A stretch of DNA of 64,000 nt, from positions 84,183,491-84,247,490 of the forward strand of contig NC_034412.1 in the NCBI RefSeq assembly GCF_002078875.1, written 5' to 3'. Numbering within the stretch: the first letter of the stretch is position 1; the number at the start of each line of letters is the position of its first letter. The stretch is from Numida meleagris (taxonomy: Eukaryota; Chordata; Aves; Galliformes; Numididae). The notes beneath the pieces are model-generated. The model did no database searches and was not told the origin of the DNA. It saw only the letters and a list, made by a program, of their open reading frames with translations. The position numbers and the translations under genes were made by a program. Of this stretch, positions 37,855 through 50,288 are shown in pieces.

Positions 37855-40800
37855 ATCTCAGCCTCTCTCCATAGGAGAGATGCTTCAGTCCCCTAATCAT
37901 TCCTGTGGCCTTCCTCTGGACTCACTCCAACAGATCCATGTTCTTCTCATGTTGAGGTCCCAAATCTGAAAGCAGTACTCTAGGTAGGGTCTCGTGAGAA
38001 CATAGAGAGGGAGCATCACTTCCTTTGACCTGCTAGATACATTTATTTTGATGCAGCCCAGGATACAGATGGCTTTCTGTGTTGCAGACACACATTGCCA
38101 GTCTACGCTGAACTTTCATACCCAAGTCTTTCTCTGCTTCTCTCCATCTTCACTCCTCACTGTGCCGATATTCATGTTTGAGATTGCCTTGACCCACATA
38201 CAGGACCTTGCACTTGGCTGTGTTGAACTTCATTATGTTCACACAGGTCCACCTCTCAAGCCAGTCAAGGTCCATCTGGATATCATCCCTTCCCTGCAGT
38301 GTGTCAGCCGCAGCACACAGGTCGGTGTCATCCACAAACCTGCTGAGGATGCATTCAATACCACTGTCTATATCACCAACAAAGATGTTAAATAGTGTCC
38401 CCTGAGGAACACCATTCATCACAAGTCTCCATCTGGAAATCAAGCTCTTCACTGCAATTCTTTGAGTGTGACCACCTAGCCAATTCCTTATCCACTGAGC
38501 AGCCTACCTGTCAATTCCATCTGTCAAGTTTAGGGACAAGGTTGTCACGAGAGACAGTGTCAAATAGTTTGCACAGTTAAGCAGAAAGAGGCATGCACCA
38601 TGTTCTAATGAGTGGTAAAGACATATCTGAACTTAATGTGTTCCTTGTTATCTGCCAGAAGTCTAGTATTTTGGCGGTAAGGCAGTTTTTTTGTCCTCTA
38701 GTTTCCACTGGAGAGGTGTTTTGTAGTCTGTCTATCTCCCAGCATTGTAGCCTGAGATACTTTTTGATTCCACACGCCACTCTCAGACTTCTGTCTCAGT
38801 CCTCAGTCTGACTCACAGAAAACTTGTTTCTTCCTAAATGACATTCTTTGCTTCTGGATGTGATTGGTTCCTCTCTCAGACTATAAAGATAGGAAAGACA
38901 AACTATAATCATGCTTTTTGCTTTTATTGTCCCCATGAGGATAATCATTAGGACTCCTCCATTTATTCCTGGGTCATTTTAATCAAGTTACAATCTGTAC
39001 ATGCATGATTTGAACAAGTCTGTGTTCTCCTTTTCTCAGTCCTTCAGTATTAAGTATGAAAGTTACAATATCCTATCTGCACATGAGGTGTGCATACAGA
39101 CAGCCATGCCCTGGACTAAATCCTACATGGTTATGAACTCTACAAGATATTTTAAAGTCTTTAAGTACTTCAAGCGATGCAAACATGCTTTATTTATGAC
39201 TGGAGGTTTGGATTCCTTTATTTCTTTCCACACACAGCTTCTAATTTTTTCCCTCATGCTATCTCTACTCCAGTGAACCCTTCCCTCTCTCTTTCTTTTT
39301 ATCTCTTTCTTCACCACTGTTCTTTTGGAGGAAAATATGAGTCTGGATTTCACTTTATTTCCACCTAAATCCTTAAAATGTGGAATTCTTTACTTCAGGG
39401 GTTTAAACTAGACCCTCAAGGCTACCTTGGCAGACTTCTGCGGTTTTAGAGGATAGATTTTTCTGTTTTGTTTCAGAATGTATCACAAGCAATGGCTCTT
39501 AGAACTTTAAGCATGTAGTAAAAAAACAGAGATGACTAATAGCTATTTAGCAAGTAATGATGGCTTAGCAATATTTACCACTCTGATTTAGCCTCTCTGG
39601 CTCCATTTCTTAGGATATTTTCCTGAATTAAATTTGCCTCAGTTCTGTAGCCAGCAGCTGTCCACAGGAAAAAAAAATGTCCCAAATCCTCCAGAAATAA
39701 TGATTTCATATTTCTAATAGGTTCCTTTAACTGCACAATCAAAATGGTCTCTTGTGCCCTCTACCATGTGGTATGTCATAATAGAAAACTTTATGTAAAA
39801 CAGCTAGAGAAAGACCGGCAGAATAAATTAAAACTTTTATCTTAATGGCTTTTCATGATGCTTCATGTATGGGTATGTAATGGTTGATCAGTAGAAAAGG
39901 GAGAATGTATATTCTTTGTTCTTGGAATCTTGCTCTGGAGTTAAGTTGACAGTCACACCGAGCCAGTTTGAATGAGGATGTTCATATAAATTCTGGGTCT
40001 GCTTCCCATCCCCAAACAGACGGTGCTGTTTTTCTATTCATGTGAAAGCGTCACAGTATTTTGTTTCTAAATGTTTAGGTAGTATTAGCTCATCTTGAGA
40101 CCAGCTGTTCTAAAGCATTTAAAGGAATACAAGGACATGTATATTTAGTATTTTTTCAGCTCTAACATAATTACTGTTTTAATATATTTTGTCTGAAATT
40201 GCTAGATAAACCCGTTTCTGGTAACTCCAGTGGAATTGTACGTCAGTCTATACTACAGCTTTTTCCCCCAGGAACTGCATTATTATAATGTTTTAAAACA
40301 TTTAGGGCTATGCATCCCTTGTATTTTCCTTTGTGGGAAAGGAGAAATATTTCTCTTTACTATTTTAAGTGACATCAAAATATTTGCTAGAATTCTGCCA
40401 GTGCTGTTGGTGGTATCTGAATCATTAACTTGTTATTAAAGCAGTTGGTTTTCTTGAGATCCAAATGTAAATTTTAAACAGAATGTAAACAAATAAATGA
40501 TTTTTTTTCCATTGGTATTGTATATAAGAAAAAAACTACAGAATTCCAAACTGAAACAGTTTAAAAAAATCATCAGAACTACATTTCAGTTACAGAGGAA
40601 TTAGTTCTTAAATTCTCCTATGTCACTACTGTTTGAAGGTACTATTTTAGTAAACTGCTGAGGTACATTACGTGCAATTAAAATTCAGTATCATGCAAAC
40701 TGTGACAGAATTGATTGTTTCCAAAACATGAAACATTATGTGTCCTGTGCATTCTGAACTGTATATTGTGCAAGAAAATATATTCAGGACAAAACACTTC

Positions 40801-43800
40801 TAGAGGCAACACGTATGTTGGGCCAGAGATTTAAGAATGAATTAAAGATTTATTTTTAAAAGAGTACTGAAATATTTCAAGTTTAGACCAGCAGAAAGGA
40901 GATGTATTTGGACAACGTCAGAAGCTTTGGGTCACACTTCCCTTGAGAATTCCTGTAATAATTTACATAAGTGAAAGCTCTGTAAGACACTTCATGTTTT
41001 CAATTTTTTTTAAACTAAAAATAGTCATTTTAAGGCTTCATGGTTTCAAGATCCATTTCTGTTTTGTACAGCACAAAATCTTAAAATTAATGAATTGTTC
41101 TTCTACTTCATTAAAATTATGCTTTTGAAAGTCCTTTTAGATTTTAATTTACAGAATAAGCTATAGGACTTTTTTTTTCAGTTATATAAAGTGTTTGGCT
41201 ATAAAACATCCCAAGGAAAAGAAATTTAAAGTGATTTGCAAAAAGCTGTAACCAGTTATTCTCCCTGAATCAGGTGCTTAGTTTATAACAGTTTAGAAGA
41301 AACCAAAAGTTCAAAGTTATAGTTGTTAAACATATTAGACCCTTTTACCAGAAGTGCCCTACTAAACAGAGAGTGATGTTTAGCATGACTATGTAACTTT
41401 GATTTTTGTTTAAACTTGTAAAACAAGAATTTCCTGATTTTGCTAGTCCCACTGTTCCCAATAATATGGAAAATGTTGCTTTCCGCAAACCTTAGCTAGT
41501 TCTCCCTTGTATAAAACCATGTTCTAACCCTCATGAGCATAATAAGCTCAGCTGTAAAACCTTATAAATTTACATTTTTCCAGAAAAAAAACTGTTTCTA
41601 ATGAATTATTGCTTTAAGTGTTTGAACTGTTTTGTTTACAAAAGCAAGAAAAAATCCTATTCTTATGCACAGTTTGGGAAATATACAAAGGAGAGAAAGA
41701 GGAATGGAGAAAATAGTTACAAACCTTTCACAAACTCAGTAGGATTTTTTTAAACTTAATTTCTGTATGTACTGGTGGAATTGAACTTCTCTTCCTGTGA
41801 ATGGTAACAAAAGGCAGATATTTAAGTGGAGAGTTAAAATCTCTTTGATTGTAAAACAAAATGTGTATGTTAGAAAAATATGTACAATATATTGTACTAT
41901 TGGATAGAGTGAGAGCATGTTTAAGTCATAAGAGATTTACAAAACACAGCGCATGGGAACAATGATACTGAGGCAGCTCCATGGTCCACATAGTCTAATT
42001 TCTGATAGTATTCAGCTGCTACGGAGAAGGTTGTAAGAGACAGACATAAAAACTGCTCTGTTTATTCTTAACCCAGGCTCATAGTGGTTGACTTTTGCTT
42101 TACAATGAGAAAATTGATATTATACAGATGGAATACATGTTCTATAAAGAAAATCTCCACTTCTGTTAAAAAAACATATTAAAAAATTTACTGAAAATAA
42201 TTATTAGGATATTTTTTTCAGTTTGGAATTTTTAAATTTTCTCATGAAAATCAGAAAACTTTGGAAAGAAGGCACTATTTTTTTTTCTGTAAGAGATTTC
42301 TGTGCAAGTTTCAATGGATATTTGTTCTTGCTTCCCACTGAGCACGATAATTTAATATTTGTATTATTCATATATTTTTAATGTTGGTAAGCCAATGTCC
42401 ACTGTGATATTTTCTGGCAATCAAATTATACAACTGTGGATTTCTTGAAAAAGAATTTTCCTTTTTCTGTGTGGTTTGTTCTGTTTTATTCGGCTGTCAT
42501 TCTGCATTTAAGCTGGAGAAAAGACAAACAGCATTTGCCCATAGAGTTTCCATATCCCGTTCAGTGTTCTGTTTTGTTATCTATTTTCTGTCATTACATG
42601 GAAGTGTTCCTGAGCTTTGAAAATGCCTTGTTTTCTAATTCTAAACCTTAAACCTCATGCTATATTTACAGCCAATGGTACAGGAGGACTGTCTCTGAAC
42701 TCAGACCACTTCTGACTTTCCCAGTGATAGATTTGTTTGTGTAGGATGGAAATAAGTTGTGGCTCTTGTTGAAGATAAGGAAAGCAGACAAACCATGCTA
42801 GAAGACATGGGAGCTGATGAAAAGTGGCATCAAGTATTTAGTGTAAATGAGTTAAATAGGTTAGTGAAAGGACAAGAGCGAGACAAAGAAATGTGCAAAC
42901 ACATTTAATAACTGTATGCACAGTATTATTGCCTGACTACAATGCATACAACTCACTCATAAAGGAAAGCAGTAAAAGGAATAGCTCATCCTCCATACCA
43001 TGTCACCATTTCAGGTCTCTACAGTCCTTTCAATTTAACAGCCCTCCCTGTGACAGAATTTCAGAAACAGCTGCTCTCTGCAGTGGTACCTGCACAGATA
43101 TGAGCTCACCCTTTTTCTTTGAGAAAATTCATGCTCTTGCATTTTTTGAGCATTAAGTAGGAATACTGTGCTAAAATAAAGGGAATAAAAACAATTTTTG
43201 AATGGCTTTTCCTGTTCTCAGCCAACTCGAAGTAAACACTCTAGAGATGGGAGGAATGAAGGCTATCTTTGTGCCACATATTCCATTTACTAAGAGGCAA
43301 GAGAGTCATTCACAAGTTCCATTATGTGCTCATAAATCGTAGCAGAGTTCCTTATGTTTGTTTTAATAAGCAAATTTCACTGTCTACTGATAAATTGAAC
43401 GAATTCAACTTGATCATGGCTCTCAGGCCTGATAGCAAAAGGAAATGTGCATTTTACAGAGACTAGCAAAGTCAACCTTCTAAACTGAGCTGAGAAAACA
43501 ACTGTTTAAGGTTTATTCCAGCAGTGGTAAATATCAGTCATCTTTAGTCCCAGATGTGTTAGTCAGAAAGGCAACCACTGTTAAAAAAAACATTCTGTGA
43601 AGTATGCACAGATGATTCGTACTCTTCCATCTCTCCCAGCCAAAGAATAAACCTAATCAGTTAAGCAGCAAGCCTGGTAGCTGTCTTCCTAGGACTCTTT
43701 CACAGGTAAAACTTTTGCATAATAGTGCCCTTTAAGAAAATATTTTGCTATAACTAATCCTTTCAAAATTACACTCAACAACTCAGAACCACTACATAGA

Positions 43801-44485
43801 AATTCCAACTGTAGCCAGTTCTTTTGAAATCCTATGCCATGGTTTGTTTTTTAAGACAACACATAGCTGCTAACAGAAATAATAAATGAATATATTAAGC
43901 AGTATCCCACACACAGAATGAATTAAAATATGAAGTATCTTACATGAAATAATTCTGAGGTCCCTCTTTAGCCTATTGTTCAGTTAAACTGCTATATAAA
44001 ATGGGTAGTTCAGTAGTTCGGATTGGCTCCACTAAATTTGCATTATGACCAAGGTTTCAGAAAGTGTGTATCAAGTGACAGAGAACTTATTTCTGAGTTC
44101 AAAGATTTGCCCCAAGTTTAGCAATTACTTCACAGCCAAAAAAATAGGATTCTATTGCAGCTGGAATTGTATAGCACTCCGTCCCCACCTAACCCCTCTC
44201 CTTAGGCAGGTGCAAATGGTATGTGTGGCAATTCTAACTTGGAATAATTTTAATTTGGAGACTTATTACTAATCTCAGTATTTCAGTTATGTTAACTGCA
44301 TCATAAGGCAAACAGTTATGTTTTATCAAATAGATAGTACACCAGAAAAAACACATTTCTGAAACCATTGTCATAGAGGATATATTTATGTCAGCAGAAT
44401 GTTTTAGAGAAAAGCATAGAATAACCTCTTATGGAAATCTAAATAATTAGTCATTTCACCTCCAGATTGGCAGAATTGAACATCC

Positions 44486-44697
44486 TTTTTTTTTTTTTTT
44501 TTTGGATGAAGCAAGGATTCAAGTGGATTTTGTCCCATTGTTCTGGAGAGACAGAGGATCAAGACAGGCTCTTCCTGGCTGGAGGTCACAGCCAATCCCC
44601 AGAAGCAGGAGGTACACTTTGGGCCCCAACAGACACCTCCAGAAACTGAGCAGGGACTGCAGACAAAACTCTATGTTCGTTCAATCAGGGCAGAATT
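44486..44697 (-). other. candidate poly(A)-tailed retrocopy (tentative)
   Basis: A run of 18 T (44486-44503) reads as an A18 tail on the minus strand, directly following about 180 bp that is noticeably less AT-rich than its surroundings. The 9-mer GGCAGAATT occurs on both sides (44469-44477 and 44689-44697), as expected of a target duplication, but eight unrelated bases separate the left copy from the tail. I do not recognise a parent gene and see no AATAAA before the tail. It may be no more than a slipped poly(T). Confidence 0.25.
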
Positions 44698-46148
44698 TTT
44701 GACTTTCCATTTGCTCAAAATTTTAAAGAAGTATTTGGTTTGGGGCTTATCCCAAGTGAATGTCTCTGCTTGCACTTCCTCTAGCCCTGCCAGCCATTTT
44801 TCTGGTTGACTACATAGCTGACAAACCAACAAAAGACCACAGGTATTCATATGATGCTAAGAGATATTTTGGGGGTTTCAAGCCCATTTTTGAGTTGCCA
44901 CAGTATGAATTTTAGCATTTTCATGATATGAGAAGAAGAAGAAATGGTTTGCAATTGTTCTTCCAATCCATTATGCTAATTCTTTGGTCTGCCTGATCTT
45001 GCCATCACAATGATACTACAGAAAAATAGATCCATGAAAGCAGACTCTACCTTCCAAATTTTTCTTGTTAAAGAACATTAGTTTTTGTTGTTAGGGAATA
45101 AAAATATCCCTTTAGATAAAGATATCCCTTTAGAGCTACAGAATATGAATGCATACCAAATTACTGTTAAAAAATTATAAATATGCAATGGATAAGAAGG
45201 CTATTAAAACTAAAATCATGTGATATTTTTATTATTAAATGTATTTATGGGATAGCAGCATTTGCCTTCTGGAAAATGTTACAATTAATTGTACTGCACT
45301 CTAGAAATTTTGCTTGGATAGATAAATAGAAAAAAAAAGAAAATAAAAAAGAATGAAATTATCTGGAAAAGTCCAAGAAAATTAATTTTAATGACTTGAG
45401 TTATAATTTCTCAAATTATTGTTAAAATTTTATTATTTTATACTAATGCCTGGAAACAATGGATCAGGACTACAGCGCTCAAACAACATCATCACTGTAC
45501 AGTATGTCAATGTTGTCCAAGAGCAAAGACAAGGTAGAGACTGGTGGAAGTTGGAAGATGTACAAGGAAATAGTGAGACAATTCTGGGTAGCATCACAGC
45601 AGTTTCAATACATGTATGTCTAATTATTGCCAAGTTTTTTTGCAGCATAATACAATAAAAGAGATTGAAAGCATACTGCATTTATAGAAAACTCTTTCCA
45701 AAAATGTGGTATACCATACGAGAGTGTATGAAAGTATTTGAGGAAAATTTAACAAATAGATGTCTATGAAAAATCATACAGGGAGAATTTGTGGCAGTCT
45801 TTGAAAGTGAGGATATAAATTTTGTTGCATGCAGTAGTAAATAAGGATTCGAGAGAAGAGTATACAGAATTGAATGGAAAATACAAGTCAAAGCACAGGA
45901 AAAGGACTCTTTAACTTCCCATATTGGTATTTTTATTGTTTATGTTACAGTGGAGTTTAAGAGACCAAGTCATGTTCTTGTGCAAAGCGCAAAATAGGCA
46001 TGTAACTTAATAATATTCAAAGCTATTCTTTTACTTCTCTTCCTAAATAGCATAACTTTATATGTCTTTGGGTTAGATTTCACAGCCCTTTGGCATTCAT
46101 TTTGCTTGAAGTGAATAAATTATATATAAGAAGAACCTTCTTTTTTTT

Positions 46149-46166
46149 GTGTGTGTGTGTGCGTGT
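46149..46166. repeat. (GT)n microsatellite after a T run
   Basis: GT repeated with one GC interruption, directly after eight T. Confidence 0.9.
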
Positions 46167-47492
46167 AAAAAGTCTCTCATTCTGGAGTGCTTTGAGACCT
46201 GAAGTGAAATACTTTAACTTTGACACCACCCCATTTGGTTTTTCCCACTCTGGAGGATATCTTTTTAGACATTCTCCAGTTCATGAATATTAATGCTCAC
46301 TTTATGAACGGCACTTGCTCATTCTGCCACAGACTTGGTTTAAAAAAAATAACAAGTACTCTACACAAATGTGAAATTCTGAGGTGTCCAGGAAGAAGCT
46401 CTACTTCCCAAGTTATCTCTGGGCATCATGTAGCATGTTTATGCTCCAAGAGCCTGAACCAAAGTCAGTATTAGTAAATATAAGCTCTATATTTTTTCAG
46501 CTGAAAAATCCGACCTGATAACATAGGATCCAACTGGACTGGGATCAGTGTTAGATGAAACCATGCAGTATGTAGGAATTTTATGTGAAATAAGCTGTAG
46601 GAGCATACCTTGTGGATATACACACAAGGCTCAGTTCATCTGGGGAGGACTTTATTCTTATCATCCATCAGCCAAAAATGAAGTTCTCACTACAACTCCA
46701 CTGTAGATTGCACTTAACATAAACTTTCTGAGTTGAATACCATTATTTCTAAAATAACTTGAAAAATCATTTGCATATTTCCCAGAATGACACTTTGGGC
46801 TACTGGTCAGGCTTTTAACAAGTATAAACTGGACAACTATTTCTTCTCCAAATGTGCACGTATTTTGACCATGCCAAAAACTTTGTAGCGTTGGTAGAAA
46901 AATGTATTTTTGAAAGTAGCACAAATTGCAGCATGGTAGCATAAACATAATTCTAGCATTTAACAGACTGGATTCCTGCTTATTAGTGTTAGCATAAGCT
47001 CTATTGTTACTTATCAACACTTTTTTACACAGTTTTTATATATCTATATATGTGCATTACACTAAATTTCAGTTGAAAATTTTGTTTTAATGCAATTCTA
47101 TTTGGAAAAGTCTGTCTCATCTTTAATATAGGATTAGCATCTGCGTGGTTGTGTGTGTGCATGTGTGTGAACAGACTTACTTTTTGAATATATTTTTTCA
47201 TTAATTAATCAGAAATGCTAGACAGAGTTGTCTAACAGGATGCCATTTACTTCTCATAGCCAGACCGGTCCTTTGGATGCTAACTATAGTCTGCAGATGC
47301 CCAGTTATGGAAAAATATAGTATTTTCCACTTCAACATCTGCCTTCATGACACTGTTTGCAAATATTCATTCTAGCAGTTTAGAGATTGCTTTCTGAGTC
47401 TCATACCGTTTGTTTACAGATGACTTTTCTAAATTCTTTCCACTTATTTGCTTTCACTACATAAAATAGAATTATTTTTATTTTTTTATTTT

Positions 47493-47682
47493 ATCATAGA
47501 ATCATATAATCACCAAGGATGGAAAACACCTCCAAGTTCATCCAGTCTAACTGTCCTCCTACCACCAATATAACCCCACTAAACCATGTCCCTTAGTGTA
47601 ACATCTAAACATTTCTTGAACACCTCCAGGGTCAGGGACTCAACCATCTCCCTGGGCAGCCCATTCCAGTGCCTAACCACTT
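47493..47682 (-). mobile_element. CR1 LINE 3' tail fragment
   Basis: A minus-strand CR1 3' end. The plus strand shows TCATAGAATCATATAATCAC, then CATCCAGTCTAACTGTCCTC, CTAAACCATGTCCCTTAGTG and CTCCCTGGGCAGCCCATTCC. On the minus strand the end of ORF2 reads [21 protein letters not shown]. It is 5'-truncated and inactive. Confidence 0.92.
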
Positions 47683-49633
47683 TAGGTTGGAAATCTGAGG
47701 CAACTTTTTGAACAACACAGAGAGGAGGGGAAATTTGTAAAACTAAACTTGTATTCAGATGAATATACAATAGCTTAAATGCTATTTACTTAGCTGAATT
47801 AGATGAACATCTCAGCTGTACAGACTTCCATCTTATTAAAATATACCTTTAGCTAACTCATGGACAAGATCTGAAGAGCTGTGACGGTTAATTTTGCTGA
47901 TTTTTTGGTCATTCTGGAAAGTCTATATCAAAGTTTCTAACTCCTTTCCCAGCATGGTCAGTTTTGACTCCAGCTACAAACTAAAATTTCAATTCTAGTA
48001 TTTAGAAAATTGAGGAAAAATATTCATAGTTCATTTGATGTCATAGCAGTATTATCTGCAAGACCGCAGGGAGCAAATTAGTTTAACTGAAGTTCTTTTG
48101 GAAAAGTCAAACTGGAAACGAAGTCCTTAGACTGACTATAGGGAATCAAGGATATTATTGGCCCTCAGTGGTAATGTGCACATGTACAGCAGGTGCACTG
48201 ATATCTGTTGATCCTGGATACAGAAACAAAAAGTAAAATGAGAAAGCCCAGAGCCAGTATAATCTCACTCATTCCAGAAGGACTAAAACTTTGTTTTCCC
48301 ATAAAGCAAATTAGATATTGTAGACTTCAAAGTGCCAAATTCTTTAGCCAAGGAAAGCAGAGTTATCCCTTATTGCTGGGGCCACCTACTTGGTTTCTCC
48401 TCTCAACAAGGAATGTGACAAAGAAAGTGCAACCTGAATGTGACAATTCATGGATGTCTAAATTTTATTCTGTTTTTAGAGTCTTCATGATGCAATTAAA
48501 TTACAAGGAGGCAATCTGGTATAGAGTCACCCAAGAATCATCTGTAAGTATCATTTAATACATAGATGATTTGTTGCAAGGAAAGGTGGATATAGAAGCT
48601 TAAAAATTATACTATATTATTACTTTATATATATGCTTTTCTTGTGGGAACAATTCCATTTGTGCATAGTGCAGCTAATGTACTTAGAGATTATTTCATA
48701 ATTTTATTTATACTTATGAATCTAGTACCAAATATTTGATGGATGATTTATTCTAGAAAAAAATTACTGGATTGGCAGAGCATTTCCATATTTCCATTTT
48801 CTTTTTTTCTTTTCCCTTTTGTTCATTTATATTTAATTTCTATTGTTTTTTTTTTCTGTTTCATTTGCTTTCACTTTTCCTGCATAAAAGTAGTATTTTT
48901 CTTTTTCATTTTGAAGATGTAACTTTTCAAAACTTCCTCAATCCTTGCGAAGTTTCGGAGGAGTGCAAATGAAAGTAGAGAGCAACAAAGGCATATCAGT
49001 TTTTGCAAAGAACAGGATAGATAAAATGGAATGAGAGAGAGCAAAGAATGGAAGTGACAGAACAGCAACCAAAATTTAGAAGAGCTTTATTTTACAAAAA
49101 CATTTGACAAAAAGTTCCATGGCAACAAAAATCTTCCACAATATCTGTATTTGGTGAAATCTTCACTGAAAAATGTAAGTTAAAGTAATTAACAATTGAT
49201 TTTAATTAGCCTTAAATAACCACGATAAAATTACCATTATGACATATAAATTGTCATAACCAGGTGCTGGAGTTAACATGCCCCAGAGCTGACAAATGAA
49301 CGTTTACACTGTCAGGCATTTCCTTGCCAGTCTACATTTGGCTCACATTCAGATTTTTTTTTTTTTAATTTTATTTTTTCCCTAGAAAAGAATACTTGAA
49401 CTTTGCTACACCTATTAGGAAGACAGTTTCTTCTTTTTCAGTCACCCACCAGTGTGGCTTGTTCCTGCTCTGTTCCTGGACTCATGGACACAGGTTTGAA
49501 GGGTGATTCTCTGTTGTAAATATGAAGTATTTTTATCAGTTACAGTTCATATGGTTTCTTGCATATCCTGCATAATTCAACACTGAGAGAGTCTGAGAAT
49601 ATTGCATATGTACATGGGAATCTGCTTATCCTG
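47683..49633. other. AT-rich DNA with pyrimidine-rich stretch, no gene recognised
   Basis: No gene is recognised. A T/C-dominated tract lies at about 48783-48900 and a T run at about 49356-49368. An open frame at 48208-48558 (plus, 116 codons) has no recognisable domain. Confidence 0.5.
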
Positions 49634-49727
49634 ATACCCTGTCCACAGCAGGGAGGTTAAACTAGATGGTCATTCAGGTCACTTACAGTCTAAGCCATTC
49701 TATGATTCTATGGTTCATTGTATGATT
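49634..49727 (+). mobile_element. CR1 LINE 3' tail fragment
   Basis: A plus-strand CR1 3' UTR fragment: CACAGCAGGGAGGTTAAACT, then AGATGGTCATTCAGGTCACT and the terminal CCATTCTATGATTCTATGG. Non-coding. Confidence 0.85.
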
Positions 49728-49784
49728 ACTGTAATTACAGTCTCAGTATCATCCAGCTGTGGGAATACCGCAGCTTTTAGCAGG

Positions 49785-50288
49785 TGTAGTGGTTTCACAC
49801 CAGTGGCCAGTGAAACAGCACCAAGCTCCTCTCTCCCTTCCTGTCCTCAAAGGCAGTTAGAGAGAAAATAAGAGGTAAATATAATTAAAGGTAAAAGAAA
49901 GAGAAAACAAAACAAAACAAAAAATAAAGAAGGCCAGTTGGAAACAAAAAGAGAGAAAACAATTATTCTTTGCTTCCCATCAGCAAGTTATGTTTAGCCA
50001 CATCTTGGGAAGGAGGGCCTCAGTACACGTAGGGGTTGTTCAGGAGGATTGGTGTTCATGTTTCTCCTTCCCTTTTCCCCACTTTTATTGATGAGTGTGA
50101 CACCATATGCTATGGGATACGTGCTTTGGTCACTTTAGATCTGTGCCCAGCCTTGGGGCTTGGTGCTGTGCCAACACTGCTCAGCATCAGCCAACACATG
50201 GCGTGGTGTCAAGGCTACAAGTGGAGAGCACAGCACTGCATGGGCTGCTGAGGGGAAAGTGAACTCCTCCCGAGGCAGAGCCAGCACA
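49785..50288 (+). mobile_element. avian ERVL-like solo LTR
   Basis: A long terminal repeat of an endogenous retrovirus without internal genes. It begins TGTAGTGGTTTCACACCAGT and ends GAGCCAGCACA (TG...CA termini). Inside, an A-rich AAAAC-type tract lies near 49907-49924, and TGAGTGTGACACCATATGCT is followed by ACTGCTCAGCATCAGCCAAC. These match the layout of the common avian ERVL-class LTRs that start TGTxGTGGTTT. No gag, pol or env sequence adjoins it, so this is a recombined solo LTR. Flanking 5-mers (GCAGG left, CTGGG right) do not match cleanly, so the target duplication is decayed or my ends are off by a few bases. Confidence 0.75.

Larger units (their letters stand above)
36961..38574 (-). 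mobile_element. CR1 LINE with reverse-transcriptase remains, split by another CR1
   Basis: A minus-strand CR1 copy in two pieces: 36961-37314 (3' part) and about 37855-38574 (upstream part). The upstream piece encodes the end of the reverse transcriptase on the minus strand. It reads VPQGTLFNIFVGDIDSG, then RFVDDTDL at about 38320-38345 (the catalytic FxDD box), then LDWLERWTCVNIMKFNTAKC. The downstream piece begins TTGGAGTTGTTCAGCCTAGA on the minus strand, which is exactly where the upstream piece stops (AGAGAGGCTGAGA). The element was therefore contiguous before the plus-strand CR1 landed in it. Frames are broken and it is inactive. Confidence 0.9.
38575..47492. other. AT-rich unique DNA, no gene recognised
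   Basis: Nearly 9 kb without a recognisable gene or a confident repeat, apart from the candidate retrocopy at 44.5 kb and a GT microsatellite at 46149. Open frames up to 119 codons (minus 46661-47020) carry no recognisable domain. A/T runs are frequent at 40500-42300, and A-rich stretches occur at about 45330-45360. Confidence 0.55.

Noticed and set aside
38048..38452. Overlapping open frames of up to 115 codons on both strands near 38.2 kb
   Set aside because: The minus-strand frame is CR1 reverse transcriptase (RFVDDTDL), and the plus-strand frames are its shadows. Not a host gene.
45419..45658. 79-codon frame with a protein-like look (DWWKLEDVQGNSE)
   Set aside because: No acceptor or donor of quality at its edges and no family recognised. 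Kept out as unsupported.
47145..47172. GT-rich stretch as a microsatellite
   Set aside because: Too short and interrupted to list as a separate repeat.
48208..48558. 116-codon plus-strand frame as a gene
   Set aside because: No domain, no supporting signals and unremarkable codon use. Chance frame.
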